DNA of 64,000 nt from Paraburkholderia rhizosphaerae (GCF_004366595.1 NZ_SORE01000003.1:248001-312000), one strand, 5' to 3'; counted from the stretch's first letter, positions 8,382-20,499 are shown. Numbers and translations: made by a program. The notes: generated by a model not told the origin, from the letters alone.

Positions 8382-8443
8382 GTGCGCTTGCCCGGCGGGC
8401 GACCTGCGCGACATACGTGACGCATGAGCTGCGAAATCAGCCG

Positions 8444-9349
8444 TTATGGTCCGCGCGTTGGCTCGCCCGTCTCAAACACTTCCCGCAGCCAGTCCGCAAA
8501 GGCCCGCACGCGCGACGACAACTGCCGGTTCTGCGGATAAAGCACCGTCACCGGCATCGGCGGCGGCGCATGTTCCGGCAGAACGATTTTCAACGCGCCG
8601 CGCGCGAGCTCGTCGGCGATCCGGTAGCGCGGCACCTGCACCATACCGAGGCCGGCCAGCGCCGCTCCTGTGTAAAGGTCCGCCGACGTCACCGCGACGA
8701 TCCCGCCGATGTTGATCTCGGTGACCCGCCCGTCGACGGTGAACTCGAGCGGCATCGGGTTACCGGTCGCGCTCGATACGAAATTCACCGCGCGGTGTGT
8801 GCGCAGTTCGTCGAGACTGCTCGGCTCACCATACGCAGCGAGATACGCAGGACTTGCGACCGTCACCTGCTCGAGCCGCGCGAGGCGACGTCCGACCATC
8901 GACGAATCTTGCAGCGTCCCCGCGCGCAGCACGCAATCGACGCCTTCGCGCACCAGGTCGACGAAGCGGTCGTCGTCGGCCAGATGCAGTTCGATGCCCG
9001 GATAGCGGCCGAGAAACTGCGGCAACGCCGGCATCACGAAAAAGCGCGCGAGCGTGCCTTGCAGGTTCGCGCGCAGCAGTCCCTTAGGCGCGACATTGCG
9101 AAACGAGCCTTCCGCCTCGTCGAGGTCCGCGAGCAGGCGCAGGCATCGCGCGTAATACGCTTCACCGTCATGCGTCAGACGCACCGAACGGGTCGTACGC
9201 TCGAGGAGCCGGGCGCCGAGCCGTTCTTCCATCCGCTTCATCAGATTCGTGACCGTCGCCCGCGGTATCTGGAGGTCGTCCGACGCGCGCGTGAAGCTTT
9301 GCCGCTCGGCGATCCGCACAAACACCTGCATTTCCTGAAACCGATCCAT
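8444..9349 (-). CDS. LysR-family transcriptional regulator
   Basis: A 301-residue regulator. Residues 1-60 hold the winged helix-turn-helix (RIAERQSFTRASDDLQIPRA), followed by a linker helix and a substrate-binding domain of the AaeR/DmlR-like type. The start MDRFQEMQVF is the conserved family start; upstream in-frame codons are rejected. It is divergent from the SDR gene at 9487 with a 137-bp shared control region, the usual arrangement in which a LysR protein controls its neighbour. The effector is unknown. Confidence 0.9.
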   Translation of the reverse strand: MDRFQEMQVFVRIAERQSFTRASDDLQIPRATVTNLMKRMEERLGARLLERTTRSVRLTHDGEAYYARCLRLLADLDEAEGSFRNVAPKGLLRANLQGTLARFFVMPALPQFLGRYPGIELHLADDDRFVDLVREGVDCVLRAGTLQDSSMVGRRLARLEQVTVASPAYLAAYGEPSSLDELRTHRAVNFVSSATGNPMPLEFTVDGRVTEINIGGIVAVTSADLYTGAALAGLGMVQVPRYRIADELARGALKIVLPEHAPPPMPVTVLYPQNRQLSSRVRAFADWLREVFETGEPTRGP

Positions 9350-9440
9350 ATGCGTGCTCCGTCGCGTCACGTCCGGCGTTTGTTGAAGTAAATGGAATTG
9401 TAATGCCGAAACGCGATGGATTATCTCTGCGGACACTTCA

Positions 9441-9491
9441 TTCATGATTCGTTTCACCCGCTCACCACTTTCGGAGGATACGAATCATGAA
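9441..9491 (+). promoter_or_regulatory. Inverted repeat spanning the SDR ribosome site and start codon
   Basis: TTCATGATTCG (9441-9451) is perfectly repeated inverted as CGAATCATGAA (9481-9491). The right arm contains the ATG of the SDR gene, and the 29-base loop contains the GGAGGA ribosome-binding site. It could fold into an mRNA hairpin or serve as paired LysR half-sites. The role is inferred. Confidence 0.35.
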
Positions 9492-10230
9492 CGCCATCAA
9501 AAACGAAAAAGTCGCTCTCATCACGGGCGCCGCACGCGGCATCGGCGCGGCCGTCGCCTGGCGGCTCGCCACCGACGGGTTCTCGATCGCTGTCAACTAT
9601 GCAACGAGCGCGACGGACGCCGAGGCGCTGGTCAACGAACTTCGTCAGGAAGGCACGATGGCGATCGCCGTCAAAGCCGACGTCGCGGATCCGGTCGACG
9701 TGCGCCGCATGTTTGACACCGTCGAAAAGGAACTGGGTAAGGTCGACGTGCTCGTCAACAATGCGGGCGTGATGACAGTCACGCCGCTGAGCGACACCAC
9801 TGACGAAACCTTCGAACAAACGATGAACACGAATGTGCGGGGCACGTTCAACACGATGCGCGAAGCATGGTCGCGGATTGCCGAAGGCGGCCGCATCATC
9901 AACTTCTCGAGTACGTCAATCGCGCTGAACAAGCCGGGCTACGCGCTCTACAACGCATCGAAAGGGGCGGTCGAAGCGCTCACGCGGGCGTACTCGCAGG
10001 AATTGCGCGGCCGTAACGTCACGGTGAATGCCGTCGCGCCAGGTCCGATCGGCACCGAGCTGTTTTATAAAGGCAAGACCGAAGCGCAGATTCAGGCTTT
10101 CGCGAATATCCCGCCGCTGCAGCGCCTTGGCCGGCCGGATGAAGTCGCCGCGGTCGTCTCGTTCCTCGCGGGCCCGGATGGCGGCTGGGTAAACGGGCAA
10201 GTGTTGCGTGCGAACGGCGGTGCCGCGTAA
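9487..10230 (+). CDS. Short-chain dehydrogenase/reductase (classical SDR)
   Basis: A 247-residue NAD(P)-dependent oxidoreductase with a Rossmann fold. The cofactor motif TGAARGIG is at residues 13-20, NNAG at 91-94, and the catalytic YNASK (Tyr155, Lys159) with Ser residues near 141-144. The C-terminal PLQRLGRPDEVA and GGWVNGQVLRANGG segments are typical of the 3-oxoacyl-ACP reductase-like subgroup. Strong GGAGGA ribosome site. It is divergent from a LysR gene that probably regulates it. Substrate not deducible. Confidence 0.88.
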   Translation: MNAIKNEKVALITGAARGIGAAVAWRLATDGFSIAVNYATSATDAEALVNELRQEGTMAIAVKADVADPVDVRRMFDTVEKELGKVDVLVNNAGVMTVTPLSDTTDETFEQTMNTNVRGTFNTMREAWSRIAEGGRIINFSSTSIALNKPGYALYNASKGAVEALTRAYSQELRGRNVTVNAVAPGPIGTELFYKGKTEAQIQAFANIPPLQRLGRPDEVAAVVSFLAGPDGGWVNGQVLRANGGAA

Positions 10231-10284
10231 GCCGCGTCGGCGAGCGGTGAATTTTCGGCTTGCAGGTTGCCGCACGCATGGACA

Positions 10285-10306
10285 AACCCCGCCCACGGGC
10301 GGGGTT
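10285..10306 (+). terminator. Hairpin downstream of the SDR gene
   Basis: AACCCCGCC pairs with GGCGGGGTT around a CACG loop. There is no long T-run after it, so it is a terminator-like hairpin rather than a textbook terminator. Confidence 0.5.
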
Positions 10307-10443
10307 CACCTGACTATGCCGCTGCGACGTGCGACGTCAAATAGTTGCGCGCGAAACGATAGCCGTATGCCGACGCCCCATTCCAGCAAACGACGCTCGA
10401 AGGGCGCCTTCAGACGACAGCGAACGCGCACACCGCGCATCGC

Positions 10444-10929
10444 TCAATTGATCGAATGTAGGTACGCAGCGACCGCGCGCGCATCGTGTTCGTTCAACCG
10501 GTAATCCGGCATCGGCGGATGCGCGGTTCCGCCGCTCGGCGTATGGCCTGTCTCGAGAAAGGTGATGAGTTGCGCCTCGGTGTAGCCTGCCGGCAAGCCC
10601 GCAATCTTGACCGAGCGACTGACCCAGCCCGGCGGGGCCGGAGGTTCCGGCGTAATCGGAAGATCCGCGCCATGCAGGTCTTCGCTCGCGATGGGCATGC
10701 CGTGCGCGTCTTTCGGCGTGTGGCAGTCGATGCACATGCCGACACGGTGAACAATGTAGTCGCCATGTGCAATCAGCGCGCTTTGCGAATCGACAGGCGG
10801 CTTCGCGAAAGCGGCGGCGGGACACCACAGCGCAAGCGTGGTCAGTCCGGCGGTTAAGCCCGCGGCTAGTTTCGGGGTGAGCCCATTAAGCGCGCGGCGC
10901 AGCGCGCGCGTTGAATCGTTGTCCGTCAT
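10444..10929 (-). CDS. Secreted monoheme cytochrome c
   Basis: A 161-residue protein. The ATG at 10929 follows GGAGG; a TTG five codons upstream is less likely. A twin-charged n-region and hydrophobic core (about residues 20-42, ending AAAFAK) form a signal peptide. One heme site, CIDCHT, lies near residue 67. The sequence around it resembles the first heme domain of dehydrogenase-associated cytochromes. A probable distal Met is in HPPMPDYRL. It is not in an operon with any dehydrogenase, so its redox partner is unknown. Confidence 0.75.
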   Translation of the reverse strand: MTDNDSTRALRRALNGLTPKLAAGLTAGLTTLALWCPAAAFAKPPVDSQSALIAHGDYIVHRVGMCIDCHTPKDAHGMPIASEDLHGADLPITPEPPAPPGWVSRSVKIAGLPAGYTEAQLITFLETGHTPSGGTAHPPMPDYRLNEHDARAVAAYLHSIN

Positions 10930-10944
10930 CTCTCCGACCTCCAA

Positions 10945-11393
10945 AAGGTTCGTCAGGTGGGGTTCATAAGCTGGAGTTCACGAGGTGCCGCGGACACATG
11001 CCCGAAGCATCGTGGGATCAGAAGACGTGAGAGGACAACGAGGCCTTCGCGCGTGCCCGAATCTTCTACGCGTCAAAGCGGGACGTCACCGCCACCCCGA
11101 AAACAATCGTCGAATCGGATTTATTCCGTACGCTTAATCGACGTTTCCGCGGGCTAATCAGGCAAGCAAAACCCATCGGGTTTGCTTCGCTTTACCGGTC
11201 AAGTGGTCGCGACTGACCGCGCGCAGCAAGCGCGATGCATTTAACGAGAGACGCGCGCATACTCTGTTTGCCGCCAGGCGATATGCGGCAAATTGGTCTT
11301 GCATTAGTGCGGCGATTGCCTATTTTTATTTTTGTTTGTGTTTTTCCGATTCGTCACGCGGGCCCCCCCAAAAACCGAGACAAAGGAGCGGTC
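10945..11393. other. Intergenic region with a hairpin and a T-rich tract
   Basis: No gene is supported. It contains a hairpin at 11165-11186 (AGCAAAACCC / GGGTTTGCT, one-base bulge). A T-rich tract runs from about 11321 to 11346, unusually AT-rich for this genome and probably part of the promoter region of the BON gene. Confidence 0.4.
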
Positions 11394-11765
11394 ATGAACG
11401 CAATCGATCTGTTGAAGGTGATGGTTGTTGCAGGATGTGTGGCAGTGACGTCGACCGCCTGGTCGCAGCAGTCGACCGATACGACGGCGAATCCGCCGGC
11501 CATGACGACAAGTGATGCGAAAGCGGTGAAGCAGGCGAACCGCCGGCTCGGTCGCGACGTGCGCCGTGCATTGGCCAAGGCACAAGGCTTCGACGTATCC
11601 AACGTGTTCGTCAGGGCGCGCGACGGCAACGTGACGCTGACCGGCACCGTGCCTGAGAGCGGCCAGATCGCCCAGGCCGCGACAGTCGCGCAGGGCGTGA
11701 ACGGCGTGAAATCCGTAACGAACAAGATCACGCTCGGCATCCGCAGAGGCGGTGGCGGAAATTGA
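11394..11765 (+). CDS. BON-domain periplasmic protein
   Basis: A 123-residue secreted protein with a signal peptide (about residues 1-24, cut near TAWSQQ) and one BON domain (about residues 52-118; VFVRARDGNVTLTGTVPESG and VNGVKSVTNKI are the typical strand-turn blocks). BON proteins such as OsmY are periplasmic stress or envelope proteins thought to bind phospholipid. ATG at 11394 follows AAAGGAG. It is monocistronic, with a strong terminator directly downstream. Confidence 0.85.
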   Translation: MNAIDLLKVMVVAGCVAVTSTAWSQQSTDTTANPPAMTTSDAKAVKQANRRLGRDVRRALAKAQGFDVSNVFVRARDGNVTLTGTVPESGQIAQAATVAQGVNGVKSVTNKITLGIRRGGGGN

Positions 11766-11813
11766 CCGACGCTCGCTGGCCGGTGCGCGACATCGGCTTC
11801 GTCAGATGGATGG

Positions 11814-11846
11814 AAAGACCCCGCGGCGACGCGGGGTCTTTTTTTT
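11814..11846 (+). terminator. Rho-independent terminator after the BON gene
   Basis: AAAGACCCCGCG pairs with CGCGGGGTCTTT around a GCGA loop and is followed by a run of T. A 12-bp perfect stem. Confidence 0.9.
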
Positions 11847-12082
11847 GGCCTCGCCCCCATCGCCGCGGGCGTGACGTCATGAAAGCGAGGACCGGCACAG
11901 CCCCCTAATATTACTAATACATTACATTAACCAGCGATCAACCCGAATCGCAATGGACCCCGGAATAAAACACGCATCAGGCTGTTCTCCGTTCAATAGG
12001 CCACTTTGCGGCCGACTCAAACCACAATAAATCCGGGGACCGCGTTGACCGGACGATCCTTGGCACCCATTCAACCGGCACC
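11847..12082. other. AT-rich spacer upstream of the second LysR gene
   Basis: No gene seen. The stretch near 11908-11931 is strikingly AT-rich (TAATATTACTAATACATTAC) and probably carries the promoter of the LysR gene at 12083. Confidence 0.35.
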
Positions 12083-13048
12083 ATGCCTACTAGTCCACCC
12101 CGTTTAAATTCCGGCCTGCTACACGCGATACGTCTATTCGTGCGCGTCGTCGATGCGCGCAGCTTTACCGCTGCCGCTTTACAGTCAGACTTGACCCCGG
12201 CGCAGGTCTCGCGGATGGTCGGCGAACTCGAGCAACGTCTCGGCACCAAGTTACTGCATCGCAATTCTCGCCACGTATCTTTGACCGGTCCGGGCGAACG
12301 TTATCTGCTCAAGTGCCGGTCGATCCTCGATCTGGTCGATGAAGCGGAAAACGAAGCCCGCGACGCGGCAACGCGCCCCGCCGGCACGCTGAAGGTGTCG
12401 TGCATGTCCGGCTTCGGCCGGTATCATCTGTTGCCGTTGCTGATGGACTACCTGCAGCGTTATCCGGATGTGAAGGTCGAATTCTCGACGCGCCAGAACG
12501 CGCCGGATGTGCTCGCCGAGGGCATCGATTCGAGCGTCTACTTCGCCCAGGAACTGCCGCACTCGACGCTGGTCGGCCGCCGGGTCGGCGGGATGCGCGG
12601 CATGCTGTGCGCGCGGCCCGATTTTCTCGCGCGGCACGGCACGCCGTCGCACCCCGAAGATCTGATGACGTACAGTTGCCTGAAGCTCGTCAACATTACG
12701 CGCGACTGGCAATTGACCGACGGCGATTCGACGATCACGCTACCGGTGTCCGGTCCTTTCAAGGGTGATTCGACGGATGCCGTGTTGAGCGCGGCGTTGA
12801 GCGGACTCGGCATTGCGTTGCTGCCGCCTTGGGCGATCATCGACAGCCTGAACAGCGGCCAGCTCGTGCCGGTTCTGCCGCAATGGCGCACGCCGGAGAT
12901 CGGCGTCTACTCGCTTATCTCGTCGCGACGCTATTTGCCTGCGCAAACCCGCGCGTGGATCGACCTGATTGCGGAGAAGCTACCGGTCGCGCTCGGTCGC
13001 GATGAGCTGGCCATCATGAGGTTTGTCGCCACGTCGACTGAAGTCTGA
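12083..13048 (+). CDS. LysR-family transcriptional regulator
   Basis: A 321-residue regulator with an N-terminal helix-turn-helix (about residues 15-70; RVVDARSFTAAALQSDLTPAQVSRMV) and a C-terminal effector domain of the DmlR/AaeR-like group (GLGIALLPPWAIIDSLNSGQLVPVL). It is not divergent from an obvious target: the upstream BON gene is in the same direction and terminated, and the downstream gene is a sigma-like protein. Target and ligand are unknown. Confidence 0.88.
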   Translation: MPTSPPRLNSGLLHAIRLFVRVVDARSFTAAALQSDLTPAQVSRMVGELEQRLGTKLLHRNSRHVSLTGPGERYLLKCRSILDLVDEAENEARDAATRPAGTLKVSCMSGFGRYHLLPLLMDYLQRYPDVKVEFSTRQNAPDVLAEGIDSSVYFAQELPHSTLVGRRVGGMRGMLCARPDFLARHGTPSHPEDLMTYSCLKLVNITRDWQLTDGDSTITLPVSGPFKGDSTDAVLSAALSGLGIALLPPWAIIDSLNSGQLVPVLPQWRTPEIGVYSLISSRRYLPAQTRAWIDLIAEKLPVALGRDELAIMRFVATSTEV

Positions 13049-13423
13049 CTGTGTGTGTGCTCGCCTGAAAACGCATATCAGCATTGCAGCCGCGGAATGG
13101 TGAGTCTTCATCGATGTCGAGTCGAGCATTGGCCGCGTGATCGCTCGCATCCGCGAGGTTCGTTACGCGTCATGCAACGTTACCTTTCGTTGATCATGGT
13201 GTTGAACTGCTTTCGCAGTCTTTAACATCGGTCACAAGTCGCGGGTGGTCTATCCAGTGGACAACGACCCCGTCTTACTCAATACAAAATCCTTACTCAC
13301 ACCTGTTGCTTCACAAGGTCCGGGCGATTCGCGTAAACCGCGGATGGCTTTGTCGGTCGCGAGGTTTGGAACCCGATCGAGACACCGGCGCGGAATCGAC
13401 GCATGCAAGGGAGGCACTGACGT
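13049..13423. other. Intergenic region before the sigma-like gene
   Basis: No gene, repeat or clear terminator is visible in these 375 bases. The last 20 bases carry the AAGGGAGG ribosome-binding site of the gene at 13424. Confidence 0.4.
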
Positions 13424-13948
13424 ATGGTCAACCAGGATACTTTGACCGGCATCGAGTCGTTGCCGCGCATCTGGGCGTTCGCGCTGCGCCTCACCGAGCA
13501 GGAGCGGGACGCCGAACGTCTCGTGGTGCAGGCATGCCGACGCTTCACGACAGGCGACTGGAGCCGCAGCGCGTCGCGCTGCCTGGGCCCGATGCACCGG
13601 CTCTTTTCGATTATGGCCGCCGTCTGGCTTGAAGAAGGCTACGCGCAGCGCCATGCGCGGCTGCGGCCTCTTAAAGGCGATTGCACGTGCGACGGATCGT
13701 GCGAGCAGCTTGCGACGAGCTGCGCACATTGCCTGTTGCGGCACGCGGTCAGCTCGCTGCCCGACGCGCAGCGCGTACCGATGCTGCTGGTGCTGGTCGA
13801 AGGCTTGAGCTACGCGGAAGCGGGCGATGTGCTGGCGATGTCGAAGAACGAGGTTGCCGATGTCGTCGCGCAGGGCCGTGCAACGGTCGCGGGAGCGCTG
13901 AGCAAGCATCGGCAATATGGCGTCGCCTGGCAATCCGAATTGTGCTGA
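13424..13948 (+). CDS. Small sigma-70-like (ECF-type) protein with a cysteine-rich linker
   Basis: A 174-residue protein. Residues 12-75 resemble a sigma region 2 fold (RIWAFALRLTEQERDAERLVVQACRRF). Residues 105-160 resemble region 4 with a helix-turn-helix (SLPDAQRVPMLLVLVEGLSYAEAGDVLAMSKNEV). Between them is a linker with Cys87, Cys89, Cys93, Cys100 and Cys103 plus His102 and His107, a possible metal or redox site. Region 2 is short and diverged, so true promoter recognition is uncertain. No anti-sigma gene is adjacent. It ends before a terminator shared with convergent ssb. Confidence 0.7.
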   Translation: MVNQDTLTGIESLPRIWAFALRLTEQERDAERLVVQACRRFTTGDWSRSASRCLGPMHRLFSIMAAVWLEEGYAQRHARLRPLKGDCTCDGSCEQLATSCAHCLLRHAVSSLPDAQRVPMLLVLVEGLSYAEAGDVLAMSKNEVADVVAQGRATVAGALSKHRQYGVAWQSELC

Positions 13949-14006
13949 GCGGTTGTTGACCAATGCCGCGCGATCGGCGCGGCATCGCCCGACGAAGGAA
14001 ACAACA

Positions 14007-14043
14007 AAAGGCCGGAACCATCTCATCGATGGTTCCGGCCTTT
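14007..14043 (+). terminator. Bidirectional terminator between the sigma-like gene and ssb
   Basis: AAAGGCCGGAACCAT pairs perfectly with ATGGTTCCGGCCTTT around a seven-base loop. A-rich on one side and T-rich on the other, it can serve both convergent genes. Confidence 0.9.
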
Positions 14044-14094
14044 GTGTTTGTATTGATGCCGCTGTGTTCGCCGACTGAGCGGCTTGCGTCGGGT

Positions 14095-14610
14095 TTAGAA
14101 CGGGATATCGTCGTCCATCTCGTCGAAACCACCGCCGGCCGGCGCACTTGGCCGGCTCGCCGCGCCGCCGCCGCTGCGCGCAGCGCCACCACCGCCCACC
14201 GCGCGCCCGCCACCACTGCTACGCTCGGCAGGCTCACGGCTATAGCCGCCATCATCACCGCCGCCGCCCGCACCACCGCGACCGCCCAGCATCTGCATCT
14301 GGTCCGCGACGATTTCAGTCGAGTAACGGTCGGTGCCGTCCTGCGCTTGCCATTTGCGCGTGCGAATGCGGCCTTCGATATAAACCGACGAGCCTTTCTT
14401 CAGATATTCGGACACAATTTCCGCGAGCCGGCCGAAGAACGACACGCGATGCCACTCGGTCATTTCCTTCATTTCACCGGACGCTTTGTCCTTATACCGG
14501 TCGGTCGTGGCAAGGCGAATGTTCGCCACCGCGTCGCCGCTCGGAAGATAACGGACTTCCGGATCGGCGCCGAGGTTGCCGACGAGAATGACCTTGTTCA
14601 CGGATGCCAT
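14095..14610 (-). CDS. ssb: Single-stranded DNA-binding protein
   Basis: A 171-residue SSB. Residues 1-110 form the OB-fold ([20 protein letters not shown], then [20 protein letters not shown]). A Gly/Ser-rich flexible linker follows, and the acidic tail ends MDDDIPF, the docking peptide for repair and replication partners. It coats single-stranded DNA in replication, recombination and repair. It is followed by a strong terminator. Placement beside an MFS gene and divergent uvrA is usual in Burkholderiaceae. Confidence 0.97.
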   Translation of the reverse strand: MASVNKVILVGNLGADPEVRYLPSGDAVANIRLATTDRYKDKASGEMKEMTEWHRVSFFGRLAEIVSEYLKKGSSVYIEGRIRTRKWQAQDGTDRYSTEIVADQMQMLGGRGGAGGGGDDGGYSREPAERSSGGGRAVGGGGAARSGGGAASRPSAPAGGGFDEMDDDIPF

Positions 14611-14703
14611 AAGATTCTCTCCTTCCCTGTGTCGATCGGAGTTCGCGCTTCAGCGCTTACCCCGGTCCCATACGATGTATCGATTCCGTCGCGGGCGGCG
14701 TTG

Positions 14704-15894
14704 TCAAGCTTTGCGCGGAGGCTGCTTCATGGTTGCGGCGATTATAAGCCAGCAGAAAACGAGCCCCGAACACGCGTAAAACACCGCGCTCGATCCATCT
14801 GTTTTCAGCAGCCAGCCACCGATCACACCACCAAGCGCGAGCCCGATCGACTGCGTTGTGTTGTAGACGCCCATCGCAGCCCCCTTGCGGGTGCCGGGCG
14901 CGAGCTTCGACACCATCGACGGCTGTGACGCCTCGAGAATGTTGAAGCCCAGAAAATAGACGAACAGGATCGCCGCCACGATCGCTATGGTATGCGGTGC
15001 AGCGCCCAACAGTAACTGGCCGATCAGGATAAGAGCAATCGCACTGACCAGTACCGTTTTCATCTTGCCGCGCTTCTCCGCGGCGATGATCGCGGGAACC
15101 ATCATCACGAACGACAGCGCCATCACCGGCAGGTACACCATCCAGTGCGAGCGGACCGGCAGGCCGTTCGCTTCGAGGATGCGCGGCACGACCAGAAACA
15201 GCGCGGTCTGCGTCGCATGCAGCACCAGCACACCGAAATTGAGCCGCAGCAACTCGACGTTGTGCAGCACCTCGGCGAATGGCGCGCGCACATGCACCGG
15301 CTTCGGCGCGTCGGGCACGCCCCACAGCACGACGCCGACCGCCAGCACGGAAAACACGCCGATCAGCGCGAACAGGCCGCTCATGCCGACCCAGTGAAAC
15401 ACAATCGGCGCGCCGATAATTGCGACCGCGAACGAGATGCCGATACTGCCGCCCACCATCGCCATCGCTTTGGTGCGATGTTCCTCGGAAGTCAGGTCCG
15501 CGATAAACGCGATCACCGCGGACGACACCGCGCCCATCCCCTGGATCACCCGGCCGACGATGATCCACGTCATGTCATGCGCGAGCGCGGCAACGAAGCT
15601 GCCGAGCGCGAAAATCAGCAGGCCGGTCGCGATGACCGGCTTGCGGCCCACCTTGTCCGACACCCAGCCATAAAAGATATACAGCAGCGATTGCGTGACA
15701 CCATATGCACCGAGCGCGATACCAACGAGCAGCACGTTGTCGCCGCCGGGGATCGTCTTCGCGTAGACCGAGAACACCGGCATGATCATGAACAGTCCGA
15801 GCATGCGCAACGCGAAGATCGACGCAAGCGCCATGGTCGCGCGCAACTCGGACGCGCTCATGCGTGGGGAAGTGACAGACGGATTGGAAGACAT
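14704..15894 (-). CDS. MFS transporter (YajR-like)
   Basis: A 396-residue inner-membrane transporter with about 12 helices. Motif A reads GWVSDKVGRKP (near residues 75-85), followed by GRVIQGMGAVSSAVIAFIADL in helix 4. The set of motifs fits drug/H+ antiporter-type MFS proteins related to YajR, though the YajR C-terminal soluble domain is absent. It lies upstream of ssb on the same strand with a 93-base gap and is divergent from uvrA. The substrate is unknown. Confidence 0.85.
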   Translation of the reverse strand: MSSNPSVTSPRMSASELRATMALASIFALRMLGLFMIMPVFSVYAKTIPGGDNVLLVGIALGAYGVTQSLLYIFYGWVSDKVGRKPVIATGLLIFALGSFVAALAHDMTWIIVGRVIQGMGAVSSAVIAFIADLTSEEHRTKAMAMVGGSIGISFAVAIIGAPIVFHWVGMSGLFALIGVFSVLAVGVVLWGVPDAPKPVHVRAPFAEVLHNVELLRLNFGVLVLHATQTALFLVVPRILEANGLPVRSHWMVYLPVMALSFVMMVPAIIAAEKRGKMKTVLVSAIALILIGQLLLGAAPHTIAIVAAILFVYFLGFNILEASQPSMVSKLAPGTRKGAAMGVYNTTQSIGLALGGVIGGWLLKTDGSSAVFYACSGLVFCWLIIAATMKQPPRKA

Positions 15895-16395
15895 CGACGG
15901 AGATACTCGGATGAACGTGCGGGTGCGGATACCGATACAAGCAGGGATGCAAGCGCAGCTGACAGCGTCGCGGCCTCGCCGGCTAGCAGGTTACGGCGCC
16001 CGGATTCATGATTGATGCCGTTGCCGCTGCTGTGCTGATTTGCCGCGCTTTCTGCTACGTCTGTTGCCACGATTTGTTTGCCGTAGTCGTACTTTGGCCG
16101 CGCTTTTGCGATGTCGACCGCTCGCCGGGCCGCAATGGACTGCATGCTACTTTCAGTCGCTACTTTCAGTCGCTGCTTTCAGCTGCCGCTTTTAGCCGCT
16201 GCTTTCGGTCGCTTTCTTCAGGCGTGTCGTTCACGCATGGTCGAGCCACCCGTTCCAGATTGGCCGCACATTCCGCCCTACTGCTGCGCCGTTGGCGCGC
16301 TTGCGCAGGCTTTCGGGCACGATCAGGTCGCCGTAACGGCGGTCTGGAAAAGTCGTTATAGTAGCAGGTTTAGTTTCCCTTCTTCCCGCAGGTTC
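15895..16395. other. Divergent control region between the MFS gene and uvrA
   Basis: No gene is supported in these 501 bases. They contain the 13-bp tandem repeat at 16147-16211 and a TATAGT sequence at 16357-16362 that could be the -10 box for uvrA. I could not identify a clear LexA site by eye. Confidence 0.4.
16147..16211 (+). repeat. Five-unit 13-bp tandem repeat upstream of uvrA
   Basis: Five head-to-tail units. Two are identical (CTACTTTCAGTCG) and three diverged (CTGCTTTCAGCTG, CCGCTTTTAGCCG, CTGCTTTCGGTCG); a partial sixth may follow. The array lies in the uvrA 5' region about 185 bases before its start. It may vary in copy number among strains. Confidence 0.75.
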
Positions 16396-19347
<2,952 letters not shown>

Positions 19348-19373
19348 CCCGAAGTTTGGAGACTGGAAACGCC

Positions 19374-20459
19374 ATGGCCAAGCGTAACGAGGCGACCGAC
19401 GAAAAGCCGGTACAAGACCTGCGCCCCCGCCCGGTCAGGCTGACGAGCGATATGAGCCTGCCCAGGCTGTCGGCGGTGGAAATCGGCAGCTATGTGATCG
19501 CGCTGCTGGCGATGATCGCGGTGCTCGAACTAAAGCTGCTCGGCGCGCTGCTCGCCGGCATGCTCGTATTCCAGCTAGTCCATACCATCTCGCCGCGCAT
19601 CGAGCGGCATATGTCGAGCCATTGGGCGCGCTGGCTGGCGGTCGTGTGGCTGTCCATCGTGATTGTCGGCACGCTGACCGGTTTCACAATCGGCATCATC
19701 GAACACTTCGAACACGACGTGCCAAGCGTGCAGCAGCTACTCGATCAGGCGATGCAGCTGATCGACCAGGCACGTGGCCGCGTGCCGCAATTCATCGCCG
19801 ACAATCTTCCCGTCGACGTCGATCAGATGAAGGAAAGAGCCGCGTCGATGATGCACACGCACGCGGGCATGCTGCAGCAAAGCGGCAAGATGGTCGCGCG
19901 CGGCTTCACGCACGTGCTGATCGGCATGATTATCGGTGCGATCGTCGCGGTTGGCGCGCAGAAGCATGTGCAGCGTCTGCCGGTGTCGACCGCGCTGATC
20001 CAGCGCGTCTCACGCTTTGCCGACGCGTTCCGGCGCATCGTGTTCGCGCAGGTGAAGATCTCGTTGATCAACACCGTGTTCACCGCCATCTACCTGCTGC
20101 TGTTGCTGCCGGTCTTTCACGCGCCGCTGCCGCTTGCGAAAACGCTGGTGATGGTCACGTTTATCGTCGGCTTGCTGCCGGTGATCGGCAATCTGATTTC
20201 AAATACGCTGATCGTCGCGGTTGCGTTGTCGGTAAGCTTTCCGGCCGCAGTCACGTCGCTCGTGTTTCTGATCCTGATCCACAAGCTCGAGTACTTCCTG
20301 AATGCGCGCATCGTTGGCGGTCAGATCGAGGCCCGCACGTGGGAGCTGCTGATCGCGATGCTCGTGATGGAAGCCTGTTTCGGCATTCCCGGCGTGATCG
20401 CTGCGCCGATCTTTTACGCGTACATCAAGCGCGAACTGATCTATCTGCGGCTGGTTTGA
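19374..20459 (+). CDS. AI-2E family transporter (PerM-like)
   Basis: A 361-residue membrane protein with about seven to eight helices and the family pattern VTFIVGLLPVIGNLISNTLIV, then LEYFLNARIVGGQIEARTWE and GIPGVIAAPIFYAYIKREL. The family includes autoinducer-2 exporters, PerM and sodium/proton antiporters; which activity applies cannot be told. ATG at 19374 is preferred over an upstream TTG because GGAGAC precedes it at a suitable distance. It is 26 bases after uvrA and may be co-transcribed. Confidence 0.85.
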   Translation: MAKRNEATDEKPVQDLRPRPVRLTSDMSLPRLSAVEIGSYVIALLAMIAVLELKLLGALLAGMLVFQLVHTISPRIERHMSSHWARWLAVVWLSIVIVGTLTGFTIGIIEHFEHDVPSVQQLLDQAMQLIDQARGRVPQFIADNLPVDVDQMKERAASMMHTHAGMLQQSGKMVARGFTHVLIGMIIGAIVAVGAQKHVQRLPVSTALIQRVSRFADAFRRIVFAQVKISLINTVFTAIYLLLLLPVFHAPLPLAKTLVMVTFIVGLLPVIGNLISNTLIVAVALSVSFPAAVTSLVFLILIHKLEYFLNARIVGGQIEARTWELLIAMLVMEACFGIPGVIAAPIFYAYIKRELIYLRLV

Positions 20460-20499
20460 CGCAGCCGCCGCCTGCCGGGTCGGGTCCGCCTTCACTACA

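Noticed and set aside
16111-16395. An N-terminal extension of UvrA
   Set aside because: It runs through the tandem repeat and lacks family similarity; the conserved start [13 protein letters not shown] is at 16396.
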